A DNA stretch of 64,000 nt from NCBI GenBank assembly GCA_902492065.1, contig CABUKE010000003.1:1-64000 (forward strand). The letters run 5' to 3'. The stretch comes from an uncultured Eubacteriales bacterium. GTDB lineage: Bacteria; Bacillota; Clostridia; UBA1381; UMGS1253. Position 1 is the stretch's first letter; each line of letters opens with the position of its first letter. Below are positions 1 through 8,657 of this stretch, in pieces. Position numbers and translations under genes: made by a program. The notes beneath the pieces were generated by a model. The model saw only the letters and a list, made by a program, of their open reading frames with translations, had not been told where the DNA came from and made no database searches.

Positions 1-2605
1 TGCTTTCTGTCACAGTTAGTACCGCCGTGTCGCGTTCCTGCCCGTATTGCGCGACTGCGTCAAAAGTTCCTGTCCATACTTTATCTTTGTTGGGAGTCAA
101 CACATCTCTATATACATACTCAAAAATGTCTGAAGTATATTTCTTTCCGCCAAGCTCCTCATTTTCCGCAGCCGTATAGTCAAGCCCATGTGAATGCAGG
201 CATATCCAGCTTCCATAGGTGCTGCTTTCCGGATTCAGCGCATTTTCCACCATTTCCAGCATATGGGATGGTGCGCGTCCGCCGTTCATGCTGAAGCTGC
301 TGACATTATTGTAATTGATTTTCCCTGGCGGATTAATACCATCGCTACTGCCGCGCACAGCAATGTAAAACTGCCGCCAGATTTCCTGGCTTCCGCCGCC
401 CCACGCCATTGCCATGGTTCGGCAAACATTATCAGATTCACCTGTAAGCTCATTTACCACATTCCTCGAACGCAAGCAATCCTCAATGTGCATTGCCGTC
501 GTAAAGGTGTCGTTCTTTGTACTTCCGTCTATATGATAGAGCGAATGCGACTGCACCGAGTGTCCCGCCGCAATCTGCTCCAGCCATCGGCCGCTGCTCG
601 AGGTGTAGGACTTTCCTTCGTCCCCTTGGCCAGGTACATAGTTTTGAATCGGCACAAAGAAGGTTACTGGAACACCGTAAGCAGTATGATACTTTTCCGC
701 ACGTTCCGCACCGAGCGATTCGTCAAGCTTTGCAAGCTGTTCGTCGTCCACACCTTCGTTCCATGCATTCCATTTTACAAAATCATCAACAATGCTGTCG
801 TCCACTGTAATCGTATAGGCAACCGTCTTATCTCCGCTCCAGAGAGCGATTTTCGCCTCGCCCACTTCCTCAGGCAGTCCGATAAAATTCTTCGGGTCAA
901 TTCTGCTTTCTCCGCTTGCCACTGGATCAAGATTCAACTTCTCTTTATCCGTACGGTTGCGCGGTGCTGTAACCGTCAATTCCATACTGCCCGTGTAGCC
1001 GCCGTCCGCCGACGTCGCGGTTATCGTCGTCTTTCCTTCTTTGAGCATTGTCACCGACCCTGTGTCCGGGTCGACCGTCGCCACTTCCGGCTCACTCGAC
1101 GTCCATGTTACTTTCTTGTTTGTCGCATCTTCCGGCTCAAACCACGCGCGCGGCGTAATGTCGAGCGGATAGTCGAGCCAAAGCTCCAGACTCTCCGGCA
1201 GGACGGTAATTCCTTCTACCGGAACAGGCAGCGGTTCAATTACTGATACTGTACAAGCGTCTGCAACCGCATTATCATCTGCATAACGTGCGGTAATCAC
1301 CGTATCGCCCAGCGTCGCATTAGGCTCATACGTGAAGGTTTTACCCGTCATTTTTACCTCATCGCCTACCAGCCACTCCACTTTGTTAAAGTCCACGTTC
1401 GTAGCAGGCGTCGTCACAGCCGTAAAGGTAATCGGCTCAATCTTGTCGATTTCCTGCGTCAAAGGCGCGTCATATCCAACTGTAATTGCTTCAATCTCTT
1501 CATAAACCGGTGCGCCGCCCTCTCCCGTCGAGAAACGCGCCGCATTGTAAATGCTGTTTCCAAATACATCCTTCGCCTCGCCGTTCAATGTTACGACATA
1601 GTTTGTATCCGCGCTCAGCCCGCTCGGAAAGTTTAAGGTAAAACGGTCCGGCTGCCGCTCGTCATACACAATCTCTGCGTTGACCGGCGCACCGCCCTCC
1701 ACCGATACCGTTACCCCAGAAGCAAGGTCAAATGAAGTTAAATCCGCCGCATGGTTAAAGCGAATCTCAACCGATTCATTTACGCCAACATTTGTCGCCT
1801 TAACCGCTTCCATGGTGAAGGCGCTTGCCTGGTAAACTTTAATATCGTCTACATAGACAGTCCCGCTTCCTGCCGCGTCCGGCGTATATTCAAACCAGAA
1901 TTTGATGTTTGCCGTACCGTTATAATTGCTAAACTTCACGTTTTGCTGTGTAATCTTCTTAGTCTTATTGGCCGGACTTGTCGTACTGTTTGAATCCCCT
2001 GTACCACCACTGACATAGCCCGTTACAGAACAATTATCCCAATTATCCGGGTTTGGCACCATAACAAATATAAAATAGATCCATTCATTTTTCTGTGCAA
2101 TACCGAAATCATCCTTATATGTACCGCCGGTGCGAATCTGCCCATTTGATTCACGCACATAAAGAACATTCTGGAATTTAGAACCTGCCTGCATTTTTAA
2201 AATAAATTTACCTGCCGGTACCTCCGGCAAAAGCACACGTCCGCTGAAAGCAACCGGCTCGGTAAACGGTCTATCCGTCGTTTTTGCAATCTGCATAACA
2301 GTGCCGCTGTCATCGGCACTGTTGTCATACCACAACTTGCCGACCTTATTGAGCGAGTCCTTCGGATCAGCAGCAATTTCAAAATCTTTTTTGGGCTCGC
2401 CAAGTCCTTTTGTGATGTCCCACTCTGTGTTCTCTGCTGTCAGCTGAGTTCCAATGTCACCATAGTTTTCAAAACTATCCGAAAACAAGATATAGTCAGC
2501 CGCTGGTTCCTCTGCCAAAACAGGCATCCCCGTTGCCGGGAACATGCACGTCAACATGCTCAGTGTAAGCATTAGTGACAACCACTTTCTTCCCTGTCTT
2601 CTCAT
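1..2605 (-). CDS. Secreted polysaccharide deacetylase-like protein with Ig-like domains (3' end outside window)
   Basis: The frame is open from an ATG at 2605 (AGGAGG-type ribosome site just upstream) to the window edge, 868 codons without a stop. Residues 1-31 form a signal peptide (basic MRRQGRK, hydrophobic core, cleavage near PVLA). Residues ~35-225 look like a concanavalin/LamG-type beta-sandwich. Ig-like folds follow: a Big_5-like unit ~230-330, another ~340-450, and a BIG2 repeat ~460-540 (VTWTSSEPEVATV). The last ~270 residues resemble a NodB deacetylase: TVDDS at 600-604 (motif 1 Asp pair), HSLYH at 687-691 (the H-S-x-x-H metal motif), LHSHG near 803 and TFDAV near 845. NodB enzymes remove N- or O-acetyl groups from polysaccharides, so an extracellular role is inferred. 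Sequence after the TFDAV segment continues outside the window, so further domains or a cell-wall anchor cannot be excluded. Confidence 0.85.
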   Translation of the reverse strand, partial: MRRQGRKWLSLMLTLSMLTCMFPATGMPVLAEEPAADYILFSDSFENYGDIGTQLTAENTEWDITKGLGEPKKDFEIAADPKDSLNKVGKLWYDNSADDSGTVMQIAKTTDRPFTEPVAFSGRVLLPEVPAGKFILKMQAGSKFQNVLYVRESNGQIRTGGTYKDDFGIAQKNEWIYFIFVMVPNPDNWDNCSVTGYVSGGTGDSNSTTSPANKTKKITQQNVKFSNYNGTANIKFWFEYTPDAAGSGTVYVDDIKVYQASAFTMEAVKATNVGVNESVEIRFNHAADLTSFDLASGVTVSVEGGAPVNAEIVYDERQPDRFTLNFPSGLSADTNYVVTLNGEAKDVFGNSIYNAARFSTGEGGAPVYEEIEAITVGYDAPLTQEIDKIEPITFTAVTTPATNVDFNKVEWLVGDEVKMTGKTFTYEPNATLGDTVITARYADDNAVADACTVSVIEPLPVPVEGITVLPESLELWLDYPLDITPRAWFEPEDATNKKVTWTSSEPEVATVDPDTGSVTMLKEGKTTITATSADGGYTGSMELTVTAPRNRTDKEKLNLDPVASGESRIDPKNFIGLPEEVGEAKIALWSGDKTVAYTITVDDSIVDDFVKWNAWNEGVDDEQLAKLDESLGAERAEKYHTAYGVPVTFFVPIQNYVPGQGDEGKSYTSSSGRWLEQIAAGHSVQSHSLYHIDGSTKNDTFTTAMHIEDCLRSRNVVNELTGESDNVCRTMAMAWGGGSQEIWRQFYIAVRGSSDGINPPGKINYNNVSSFSMNGGRAPSHMLEMVENALNPESSTYGSWICLHSHGLDYTAAENEELGGKKYTSDIFEYVYRDVLTPNKDKVWTGTFDAVAQYGQERDTAVLTVTES

Positions 2606-2629
2606 GTCCTTTCCTCCTCTGTACGTTCC

Positions 2630-2659
2630 ATGTTTTTGTGACAATTGCCACAAAAACAT
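2630..2659 (-). promoter_or_regulatory. Long inverted repeat in the 5' leader of the deacetylase gene
   Basis: Two 11-nt perfect arms (ATGTTTTTGTG / CACAAAAACAT) flank an 8-nt centre that contains CAATTG, so pairing can extend almost to the middle. The repeat lies between the -10 box at 2695-2700 and the ribosome site near 2611-2620. There is no T-run after it on the transcribed strand, so it is not a typical terminator. It could be an operator or an mRNA hairpin that stabilises or gates the transcript. Confidence 0.55.
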
Positions 2660-2694
2660 TTCCGTACTCTCCCTATTTTTTATATATCAAATAA

Positions 2695-2723
2695 ATTATA
2701 CCGCTTTTTTCCTAATCTGTAAA
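2695..2723 (-). promoter_or_regulatory. Sigma-A type promoter for the deacetylase gene
   Basis: On the minus strand TTTACA (2723-2718) and TATAAT (2700-2695) are separated by exactly 17 nt. The start codon is about 90 nt downstream. The interval contains the 2630-2659 inverted repeat. Confidence 0.65.
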
Positions 2724-2775
2724 TATGAAATAATACGTACAAAATAGGAATATATCGACATGGTTATAATAAAAA

Positions 2776-2809
2776 AACGCTTGCCGGACATACTCCCGGT
2801 CAGAGCGTT
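2776..2809 (-). terminator. Intrinsic terminator after adenosine deaminase
   Basis: Read on the minus strand, AACGCT and AGCGTT plus an inner CCGG/CCGG pair form an interrupted stem beginning 23 nt after the adenosine deaminase stop. It is followed by a run of T residues (complement of 2771-2777). It ends the salvage operon before the deacetylase promoter. Confidence 0.7.
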
Positions 2810-2832
2810 CTTTGTCATTCTCTATTTTTAAT

Positions 2833-3825
2833 TTATACATAACATCCGTGGACATAAATCTGCTCGGAAAGTGTCTGCTTTTCTTCTTCCGGCAGAAAGG
2901 AAGCATAGATTGCATTGAGTAAAAGCATTTTCTCTTCCTCAGCCGTCAGCGATATTCCCTGCCGCAAAAGTGCAAGCTCCTTTTTTATCGTCGTCCCTGA
3001 CACTGTCCGGTTGTCCGTGTTCACTGTCGCAATGACGCCGGCGTTTAAAAACCGGCGAATCGGATACTCCCGCAGAGAATGCACCGCCCCTGTTTGAATA
3101 TTGCTCGACGGACATAACTCAAGCGCAATCCCCTGCTCAATCACCAGCTCCATCACATCTTCGTCCTCGCACATACGAATCCCGTGCCCAATGCGCCGCG
3201 CGCCAAATTCCACCGCTGCGCGCACGCTCTGTGCGCCGTCCGCTTCCCCTGCATGAATCGTAAAAGGAATGCCAAGCCGTGCCGCCTCCGCGAACAAAGC
3301 GCGGTAATCCGCAGTCGGATATTCCCCCTCTGCACCCGCAAGGTCAACCGCAACAACTCCGCTTCCCAAATATTCTCCGGCAAGGCGGACTGTCTGTTCA
3401 TTTTCCAATTGATTCTCCGCACCACGCATACAACACAAAATCAGTTGTGCGCGCATATGCCTGCTGCGCCCGACACCTTGCTCCACTCCCCGCAGGGCTG
3501 CTTCCACTGCTTCCCGCTGGGACATACCGTTTTGTGCATGGAGCTGCGGTGCAAAGCGAATCTCCGCATAGCGCATCCCCTCCACGTCAAGTCGTTCAAT
3601 CAAATTTGAAACCGCATATGTAAGCGAAAAGGGAGTCTGCAACACGCGAAGCGGCAAATCGAAGCAACGCAGATATCCGGAAAGCCCTTTACCACCTACG
3701 GCAGTTATATACGGGCGCAACCCCTTTGCATCCCACGCCGGCAAGGCGACTCCATCGTGCTGTGCCAGGTATAAAATCGTATCAACATCCAACGACCCAT
3801 CCAGGTGCAAGTGCAAATCGATCAT
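2833..3825 (-). CDS. add: Adenosine deaminase
   Basis: Cytoplasmic zinc enzyme converting adenosine (and deoxyadenosine) to inosine for purine salvage. The 330-residue length is normal for the family. Visible signatures are HLHLDGS at 4-10 (zinc ligands HxH), TIHAGEA (zinc His and catalytic region), GHG, CPSSN and NTDN near the C-terminus. The NTDN form is usual for Firmicute adenosine deaminases, so I do not read it as a defect. The ATG at 3825 lies 16 nt after the stop of the upstream nucleoside phosphorylase, with an AAGGGGAG ribosome site. The two genes form one unit that would take adenosine to inosine and then to hypoxanthine plus ribose 1-phosphate. Confidence 0.95.
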   Translation of the reverse strand: MIDLHLHLDGSLDVDTILYLAQHDGVALPAWDAKGLRPYITAVGGKGLSGYLRCFDLPLRVLQTPFSLTYAVSNLIERLDVEGMRYAEIRFAPQLHAQNGMSQREAVEAALRGVEQGVGRSRHMRAQLILCCMRGAENQLENEQTVRLAGEYLGSGVVAVDLAGAEGEYPTADYRALFAEAARLGIPFTIHAGEADGAQSVRAAVEFGARRIGHGIRMCEDEDVMELVIEQGIALELCPSSNIQTGAVHSLREYPIRRFLNAGVIATVNTDNRTVSGTTIKKELALLRQGISLTAEEEKMLLLNAIYASFLPEEEKQTLSEQIYVHGCYV

Positions 3826-3841
3826 GTTTCTTCTTCTCCCC

Positions 3842-4675
3842 TTATCCCGCTTCCCCTACAGCCAGCACCGCGTCGTGCAGGAGCCTTTCAAATTGCCCGG
3901 ATACACGGTCAGCCGTCTGTTTTACTTCTTCATGCGTAAGCGCCTCCGGAGAAATCCCGGCAGCCATATTGGATATACAGCTAATTGCGCATACCCGCAA
4001 ACCCGCGTGCCGCGCGGCAATTGCCTCGCATGCCGTACTCATCCCAACTGCATCCGCGCCCCAGCGCGCAAACAGCTCAATTTCCGCAGGTGTTTCATAC
4101 TGTGGACCGGTCGTCTGTAAATAGACACCCTCGTGCAGCACAGTCCCCGTCCGTGCTGCAGCCTGTCTTATCATCTCACGGTATTCCCTGTCATATACCT
4201 CACTCATATCCGGAAACCTTGTCCCGAGCTGCTCCATATTTTCTCCAATCAACGGCGACGGTACAAGAGAAGCGATATGGTCGCGGATGAGCATAAAGCT
4301 CCCCGGCGATAACGTACGGTTGATTCCTCCTGCCGCATTGGTGAGAATAACGCTATCCGCACCGAGCAAACGCATCAGCCGCACCGGAAGCACAACCTCC
4401 TGCATACTGTATCCTTCATAATAATGCACGCGGCCTTGCATGATAGCGACTGGAACAGAATCTACATATCCCAGCAAAAGCCGTCCCTCGTGTCCGCTGA
4501 CCGTGGAAACCGGAAAGCCTGGCAGCTCCGAATATGCAAACGAGCGGCAAATATCGACCTGGCCGGCAAACCCGCCAAGCCCAGAACCGAGCACAACCGC
4601 AAGACGCGGCAGAAAATTCGTCTTTTCCCGAATATAGCCCAAGCACTGCTCCAATGCTTTCCAATTGCCGCTCAT
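3842..4675 (-). CDS. punA: Purine nucleoside phosphorylase (inosine/guanosine type)
   Basis: Phosphorolysis of inosine and guanosine to free base and ribose 1-phosphate. The 277-residue protein has the trimeric (NP-II) family signatures in order: GSGLGG near 30, the phosphate/ribose segment RVHYYEGY, NAAGG, GPQYETPAE, VGMST (purine-contacting region) and ISNMAAG. ATG at 4675 has an AGGAGG site 9 nt upstream. It is the first gene of a two-gene unit with adenosine deaminase and has its own sigma-A promoter at 4715-4743. Members have been called punA, pupG or deoD in different genomes; the symbol is a family assignment. Confidence 0.93.
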   Translation of the reverse strand: MSGNWKALEQCLGYIREKTNFLPRLAVVLGSGLGGFAGQVDICRSFAYSELPGFPVSTVSGHEGRLLLGYVDSVPVAIMQGRVHYYEGYSMQEVVLPVRLMRLLGADSVILTNAAGGINRTLSPGSFMLIRDHIASLVPSPLIGENMEQLGTRFPDMSEVYDREYREMIRQAAARTGTVLHEGVYLQTTGPQYETPAEIELFARWGADAVGMSTACEAIAARHAGLRVCAISCISNMAAGISPEALTHEEVKQTADRVSGQFERLLHDAVLAVGEAG

Positions 4676-4714
4676 TGCGCTTCCTCCTGTTTCTGTGTCG
4701 ATTTTTGGAGTTTT

Positions 4715-4743
4715 ATTATATCAAACTGTACTTAAAAACACAA
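4715..4743 (-). promoter_or_regulatory. Sigma-A type promoter for the nucleoside salvage operon
   Basis: Minus-strand TTGTGT (4743-4738), 17-nt spacer, TATAAT (4720-4715), about 40 nt upstream of the phosphorylase ATG. No operator-like palindrome was noticed around it. Confidence 0.65.
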
Positions 4744-4793
4744 GTGCGTAATTTACAAATTTTCTTTCCTTTTCTATCCAAATCAAAATAAAA

Positions 4794-4819
4794 AAGCTTC
4801 CGCTTACCCGCGGAAGCTT
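4794..4819 (-). terminator. Intrinsic terminator of the spoIIIA-yqhY operon
   Basis: Perfect 10-bp stem AAGCTTCCGC / GCGGAAGCTT with a 6-nt loop, a few nucleotides after the Asp23 gene stop. On the minus strand it is followed by a T-rich stretch (complement of 4784-4793). Confidence 0.85.
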
Positions 4820-4825
4820 CTAATT

Positions 4826-5293
4826 TTATTTGTCGTCCTCGCTGTCTGGTTCCTTTTTCTGTTCTTCCGCTTCCTTTTCCTCCACTACTTTCGGCGGGCG
4901 CGTTTCCTTTTTCGGCTCACGCTCAATCACAACGCCCTCGATATAAATGTTCACCTTATCTACCTTGAGGCCCGTCATAGATTCAACTGCTTTCTTTACT
5001 TTTTCTTGAATCTCCCACGCAACCTCCGGCACCTTTGCGCCGTATACGACTGTAATATGCAAGTCAATCTCAACTGTATCGCCGTCAATCATGACTTTGA
5101 CGCCTTTACCCATGTTCTTTTTGCCCAAAATCTCTGCAATACCGCCCGCCAGCGTGCCCGACATGGACGAAACGCCCTTAACCTCTGCGGTTGCAACTCC
5201 AGCAATGACCGCTACGACCTCGTCCGATATGGTAACGCTGCCAACATCGTTTTCATTTTCCGGTTCCTGCTTGTTATTCAATATCTCATCCAT
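4826..5293 (-). CDS. yqhY: Asp23/Gls24 family protein, YqhY-like
   Basis: Small acidic cytoplasmic protein of the Asp23 family. The core GSVTISDEVVAVIAG ... GVSSMSG ... KGVKVMIDGDTVEIDLHI is typical, followed by a charged tail rich in E and K. I use the ATG at 5293 (155 residues) because GAAAGGAGCC precedes it at good spacing; an in-frame start at 5359 has no such site. It lies 71 nt after spoIIIAH, as in Bacillus where yqhY follows spoIIIA, but the accB and accC genes found between them in Bacillus are absent here. In Bacillus YqhY is linked to acetyl-CoA carboxylase control; whether that holds here is unknown. Confidence 0.85.
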   Translation of the reverse strand: MDEILNNKQEPENENDVGSVTISDEVVAVIAGVATAEVKGVSSMSGTLAGGIAEILGKKNMGKGVKVMIDGDTVEIDLHITVVYGAKVPEVAWEIQEKVKKAVESMTGLKVDKVNIYIEGVVIEREPKKETRPPKVVEEKEAEEQKKEPDSEDDK

Positions 5294-5364
5294 GCCAATT
5301 GGCTCCTTTCCTGTCACGGCTCTGCCGTCTGGTTCTTTCTTTTGTATATAGTATACCATAAAGC

Positions 5365-5967
5365 TTATTTTACTTCAACTATTTTTATATTTTTTATCGA
5401 GATTCCCGTCTGGGACGAAACAATTTCCTGTATTTTTGCAAGGTCGCTGCTCGACAGCCCCTCCGACTTCACTGTTACGCTTACGGTTTCCCCATTTACG
5501 AAAACAACACACTCCTCAAAGCCCTTTGCCTTGATCAAATTCTCGCACGACGCTTCCTTGTCGGTCACAGCCGCAAGCGCAAGCATATCCTCCTGTGCCT
5601 TCTGCTTGCTTTCTGCATCCACGTTGGCGTTGTTGAGCATCTCGTTAAGCATTTCCATTGACTTGCTCCGCGCACTTTCCTTGTTCATGCGCGCTTCGGC
5701 AAAGTAGTTGGCGTCTGTGGTTTCGGCTGCATTCGAGTTAACATACTGCGCTTCTCCCATCTTGCGCGCGGTTTCATCGGCCTGCTGTCCGTCCGGCGAG
5801 GCACTCGGCTGCGGAGACGGCGATGCAGAAGCCTGCGCCGAGGTCAGGGCCGCGTTCGGGTCATCGACTGGCGGCTGCGAGTAATTGAAATTGATAAATG
5901 CCGCGACCAAAATGAGCAAAATCAGCGACCCAATCAAGACCTCTTTTCGTTTTAAAATCATCATCAT
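5365..5967 (-). CDS. spoIIIAH: Stage III sporulation protein AH
   Basis: Mother-cell protein that, with forespore SpoIIQ, builds the channel joining the two compartments during engulfment. The 200-residue sequence has the family start LKRKEVLIGSLILL (one membrane helix, ~8-27), a low-complexity S/P/A linker (~40-65), then the extracytoplasmic ring-building domain ending GISIKNIKIVEVK. Three consecutive ATG codons open the frame; the first, at 5967, has AGGAGG 8-9 nt upstream. Last spoIIIA gene in the operon. No spoIIQ is seen in the window. Confidence 0.9.
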   Translation of the reverse strand: MMMILKRKEVLIGSLILLILVAAFINFNYSQPPVDDPNAALTSAQASASPSPQPSASPDGQQADETARKMGEAQYVNSNAAETTDANYFAEARMNKESARSKSMEMLNEMLNNANVDAESKQKAQEDMLALAAVTDKEASCENLIKAKGFEECVVFVNGETVSVTVKSEGLSSSDLAKIQEIVSSQTGISIKNIKIVEVK

Positions 5968-6023
5968 GTTTTACTCCTCCTTATTATTAAAAAAATATCT
6001 TTTTTCTATACAAGCGCCAACTG

Positions 6024-6569
6024 CTATTTTCTTGCAAAAACGCTGATTTTGTGGTCTGCAACGTCTAAGACTGCGCGGACTGCACTTGTGATATCTTGCT
6101 TAACCTGCGCGGAACGCGCACCGTCGCATACGACAATCACCCCCTGGACTTTTGGATAGTTTTCTTTTGTCAGCACAGGCTCATTCGACGGCGTAACCAG
6201 CTTTGTGCTCTGCTTGGCCGATTCCTGCTCGCGCGACTTTTCCTGTCCGGCGCCGTCGCTGCTGTTTGAGTTCTCGCTCGTTACGTCTGTGGCATAATAC
6301 CTTTCGCCCGTTCCCTCGTAGGTAATCATCACGCTAACTTCTCCCGCACCCGCAATCTGGGACAAGATTTTCTCCAGCTCGGTTTGCAGCTCTTTTCCGA
6401 CTGCGGTGCTGACCTGCGCCGGGTCCTCCTGCTTTGCCGTCTTAGCTCCATCTTTAGCAAAAAAGGAACTGGTAAAGAAGAGGATTGCGACTCCTATAAT
6501 TAATATTATGTAAATGCCCTGCATATGCTTGTTTTTCCCAAAAAGCTGTTTAATTTTTTCAAATCCCAC
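6024..6569 (-). CDS. spoIIIAG: Stage III sporulation protein AG
   Basis: Component of the SpoIIIA-SpoIIQ complex; in Bacillus it forms a large ring in the intermembrane space. One N-terminal membrane helix (~19-38, YIILIIGVAILFFTSSFF) follows a short basic cytoplasmic stretch. The ring-building domain begins ELEKILSQIAGAGEVSVMITYEG, a hallmark of SpoIIIAG. A serine/glutamine-rich insert (~95-120) and the terminal AVLDVADHKISVF segment also fit. Gene order and size (181 residues) match the family. Confidence 0.92.
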   Translation of the reverse strand: MGFEKIKQLFGKNKHMQGIYIILIIGVAILFFTSSFFAKDGAKTAKQEDPAQVSTAVGKELQTELEKILSQIAGAGEVSVMITYEGTGERYYATDVTSENSNSSDGAGQEKSREQESAKQSTKLVTPSNEPVLTKENYPKVQGVIVVCDGARSAQVKQDITSAVRAVLDVADHKISVFARK

Positions 6570-6590
6570 CTGTGCCGCCTCCTATGTGCT

Positions 6591-7070
6591 CTATTCTATA
6601 TGTACCGCTTCAGCAGGAATCCCAAACTGGGAAGAAACATCCCGCCGGACTGCCGCCATATCCGCAGTGCCGTACATACGAATATATATGCCGTCGATTC
6701 CTGCGGCTGTGCCGTCCTCGCCCACTGTGAGCATGGCCTCTGCATCGCACTCCATACCGTAAACCGACTGTACATATTCCCGGACGCTCTGCTCCAAATT
6801 TATCCGAAAGTTGTCCGTAATTTTTTCGTTATACAACATCGCGGCGTTCTCCTTGGTGAGCGCATCTGAGGTATCCGCGCTTACGATTTCGTCAAAGTCG
6901 AGCTGTGGTATGCCGGTAAACGAACCTATCAATGTAATCGTCACAAGAACGCCAATGATAAAATTCACATACTTTTCCAGCGCAGAACGCGGCATCAACG
7001 CGCGCAGAATAAAGCTCAGCAATATGACACCGACCACCGTAATTGTAAAGGAACTGATATATTCCGCCAT
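6591..7070 (-). CDS. spoIIIAF: Stage III sporulation protein AF
   Basis: 159-residue mother-cell membrane protein of the SpoIIIA complex. Two N-terminal hydrophobic helices (~7-25 and ~37-54) are followed by a soluble domain predicted to have a ring-building-like fold. The segment LMPRSALEKYVNFIIGVLV is typical of SpoIIIAF. It lies between spoIIIAE (14-nt gap) and spoIIIAG (21-nt gap) on the same strand. Confidence 0.9.
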   Translation of the reverse strand: MAEYISSFTITVVGVILLSFILRALMPRSALEKYVNFIIGVLVTITLIGSFTGIPQLDFDEIVSADTSDALTKENAAMLYNEKITDNFRINLEQSVREYVQSVYGMECDAEAMLTVGEDGTAAGIDGIYIRMYGTADMAAVRRDVSSQFGIPAEAVHIE

Positions 7071-7084
7071 ACTTTACCTCCATC

Positions 7085-8248
7085 TTATCCTGCCGCCGGG
7101 GAACCAATGCACATCACCATGCCAATGCAAATCAGAAACAGCAGAGCGACGGTGATTACAATTGCCGCCATGAGCGAGGTCACAGACGCGACGTTCGACA
7201 TAACATTTGCAATCCGCTTGTCCGCGATCGGCTCAATGACGGCCGCACTAATGTGAAAGACCGCGCACACGGCCAGCAGCCGCAGCACCGGCGCAGTCCC
7301 AATAATCAGTACGGCAATCATTCCTGCCGCGCCCGTTGCATTTTTTACCACCAGAGAGCAGCCGGCTACCGTCTCCACCGTATCGGAGAGGATACTTCCC
7401 ACAACCGGAACCGCTGTCCCTACAACATATTTGGCCGCTTTCGCCGCTGCGCCGTCCATTGGCACGCTGCAAAACCCCTGTATGGCCAGTATGCCGGCAA
7501 AGACGGTCAAAATCAGACAGAGCGCCCATTTGACCGTCTTTTTTAAAAAGTCGGCAAACCTGACAACCCGGATCGTTTCGTTGATTTCACTTACGAGATA
7601 GAGTGCAGCACTGCTGTAGAGAAGCGGCATCAACAGCCGTTCTACAACTGTAGCGGCAAGCTGCGCCGCAAGTAGGATGATTGGGTTGACTGCCGCCGCG
7701 CTTACAATGCCGCCGCTTGTAACAAGCATAGTCATCAGCACGGGCGCAAGCGCGTTGATAAAGACGGACGCGGATTTAACCGTGCTGGTTACAAGCCGTG
7801 CTGCACTGCCAAACGCCTGTACAATCAATGCCGCCAAAATCAGATAGCAGACAAAAAACGCAATTTCGCTCACTGTTTCCTGATGAAAGCTGCTTTTCAT
7901 ATTGTTAAGCAGGGAAAACAAAACGGAGATCGCAATGACGCTCAACAAAAGCGCCATACACTCGAACCCCTCTCCAAACAATCCCTGCACAATCAGCCGG
8001 AGAATGCTTCTTGCATCCAGAACCTCCTGCCCAGTCGCAAGTGCGAGCACCGTGTCCGAAAAGCTTGCCCCATTGGTATAATAGTCCTCTGCTTCCCCGG
8101 TATAACCGTCGAGCGCGTCAAGGCCGTAGCTTTCGACTTCTGTCTCCACATCGTAGACCGCCGCACCGCTGTCCAGCTCCGTACCAAAAGCGGCCGTGCA
8201 TGGCAGCATTAAAAAGAGGCACAAAACCACCCATAAAAATTTTTTCAT
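7085..8248 (-). CDS. spoIIIAE: Stage III sporulation protein AE
   Basis: Largest membrane component of the SpoIIIA machine, 387 residues. A signal-peptide-like N-terminus (MKKFLWVVLCLFLMLPCTAAFG) is followed by a soluble stretch and at least six hydrophobic helices; the family fold is related to permeases. Motifs such as PIILLAAQLAATVVERLLMPLLYSS and the C-terminal ISAAVIEPIADKRIANVMSNVA are conserved in SpoIIIAE. Required in Bacillus for sigma-G activity in the forespore. Confidence 0.93.
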   Translation of the reverse strand: MKKFLWVVLCLFLMLPCTAAFGTELDSGAAVYDVETEVESYGLDALDGYTGEAEDYYTNGASFSDTVLALATGQEVLDARSILRLIVQGLFGEGFECMALLLSVIAISVLFSLLNNMKSSFHQETVSEIAFFVCYLILAALIVQAFGSAARLVTSTVKSASVFINALAPVLMTMLVTSGGIVSAAAVNPIILLAAQLAATVVERLLMPLLYSSAALYLVSEINETIRVVRFADFLKKTVKWALCLILTVFAGILAIQGFCSVPMDGAAAKAAKYVVGTAVPVVGSILSDTVETVAGCSLVVKNATGAAGMIAVLIIGTAPVLRLLAVCAVFHISAAVIEPIADKRIANVMSNVASVTSLMAAIVITVALLFLICIGMVMCIGSPAAG

Positions 8249-8261
8249 CAGTAAGACCCCT

Positions 8262-8648
8262 TTACGGCAAGATTGAAACGACCAGCGACAGCAGCGCCTC
8301 TACCACCGGAAGCGAGTAGAGCAGAATCAAAATCTTTGCACACAGCTCGATCTTGGAGGCGATGGCAGCCTGTCCGCTGTCACGACATAAATCCGAAGCA
8401 AACTGGCAGATGTATGCGATTGCAATGATTCTGACAACGGTGCCGATATACGCCGTATTGATATGATATGTATTGGCGATTGCAAAAACGCGGTCGAGCG
8501 CGCTTTGCAGGGCGGAAAAACCGAAAAACAAAATCAGAATCCCGGTTGCAAGCGCAAGCGCCGCCGCTATTTCGGGCTTGTATTGTTTTACCGTGATAGT
8601 CAGGATTGTGCCAATAATCCCGATTACCACGACCTGTATAATATCCAT
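8262..8648 (-). CDS. spoIIIAD: Stage III sporulation protein AD
   Basis: 128-residue integral membrane protein with about four hydrophobic helices, beginning MDIIQVVVIGIIGTILTITVKQYKPE as in other SpoIIIAD proteins. It belongs to the same small-membrane-protein family as SpoIIIAC, which precedes it by 9 nt. Confidence 0.9.
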   Translation of the reverse strand: MDIIQVVVIGIIGTILTITVKQYKPEIAAALALATGILILFFGFSALQSALDRVFAIANTYHINTAYIGTVVRIIAIAYICQFASDLCRDSGQAAIASKIELCAKILILLYSLPVVEALLSLVVSILP

Positions 8649-8657
8649 GACGTTCCC

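Noticed and set aside
194..1246. A 350-residue open frame on the plus strand
   Set aside because: It is antisense to the deacetylase gene, has no ribosome site and its composition follows the complement of the real frame.
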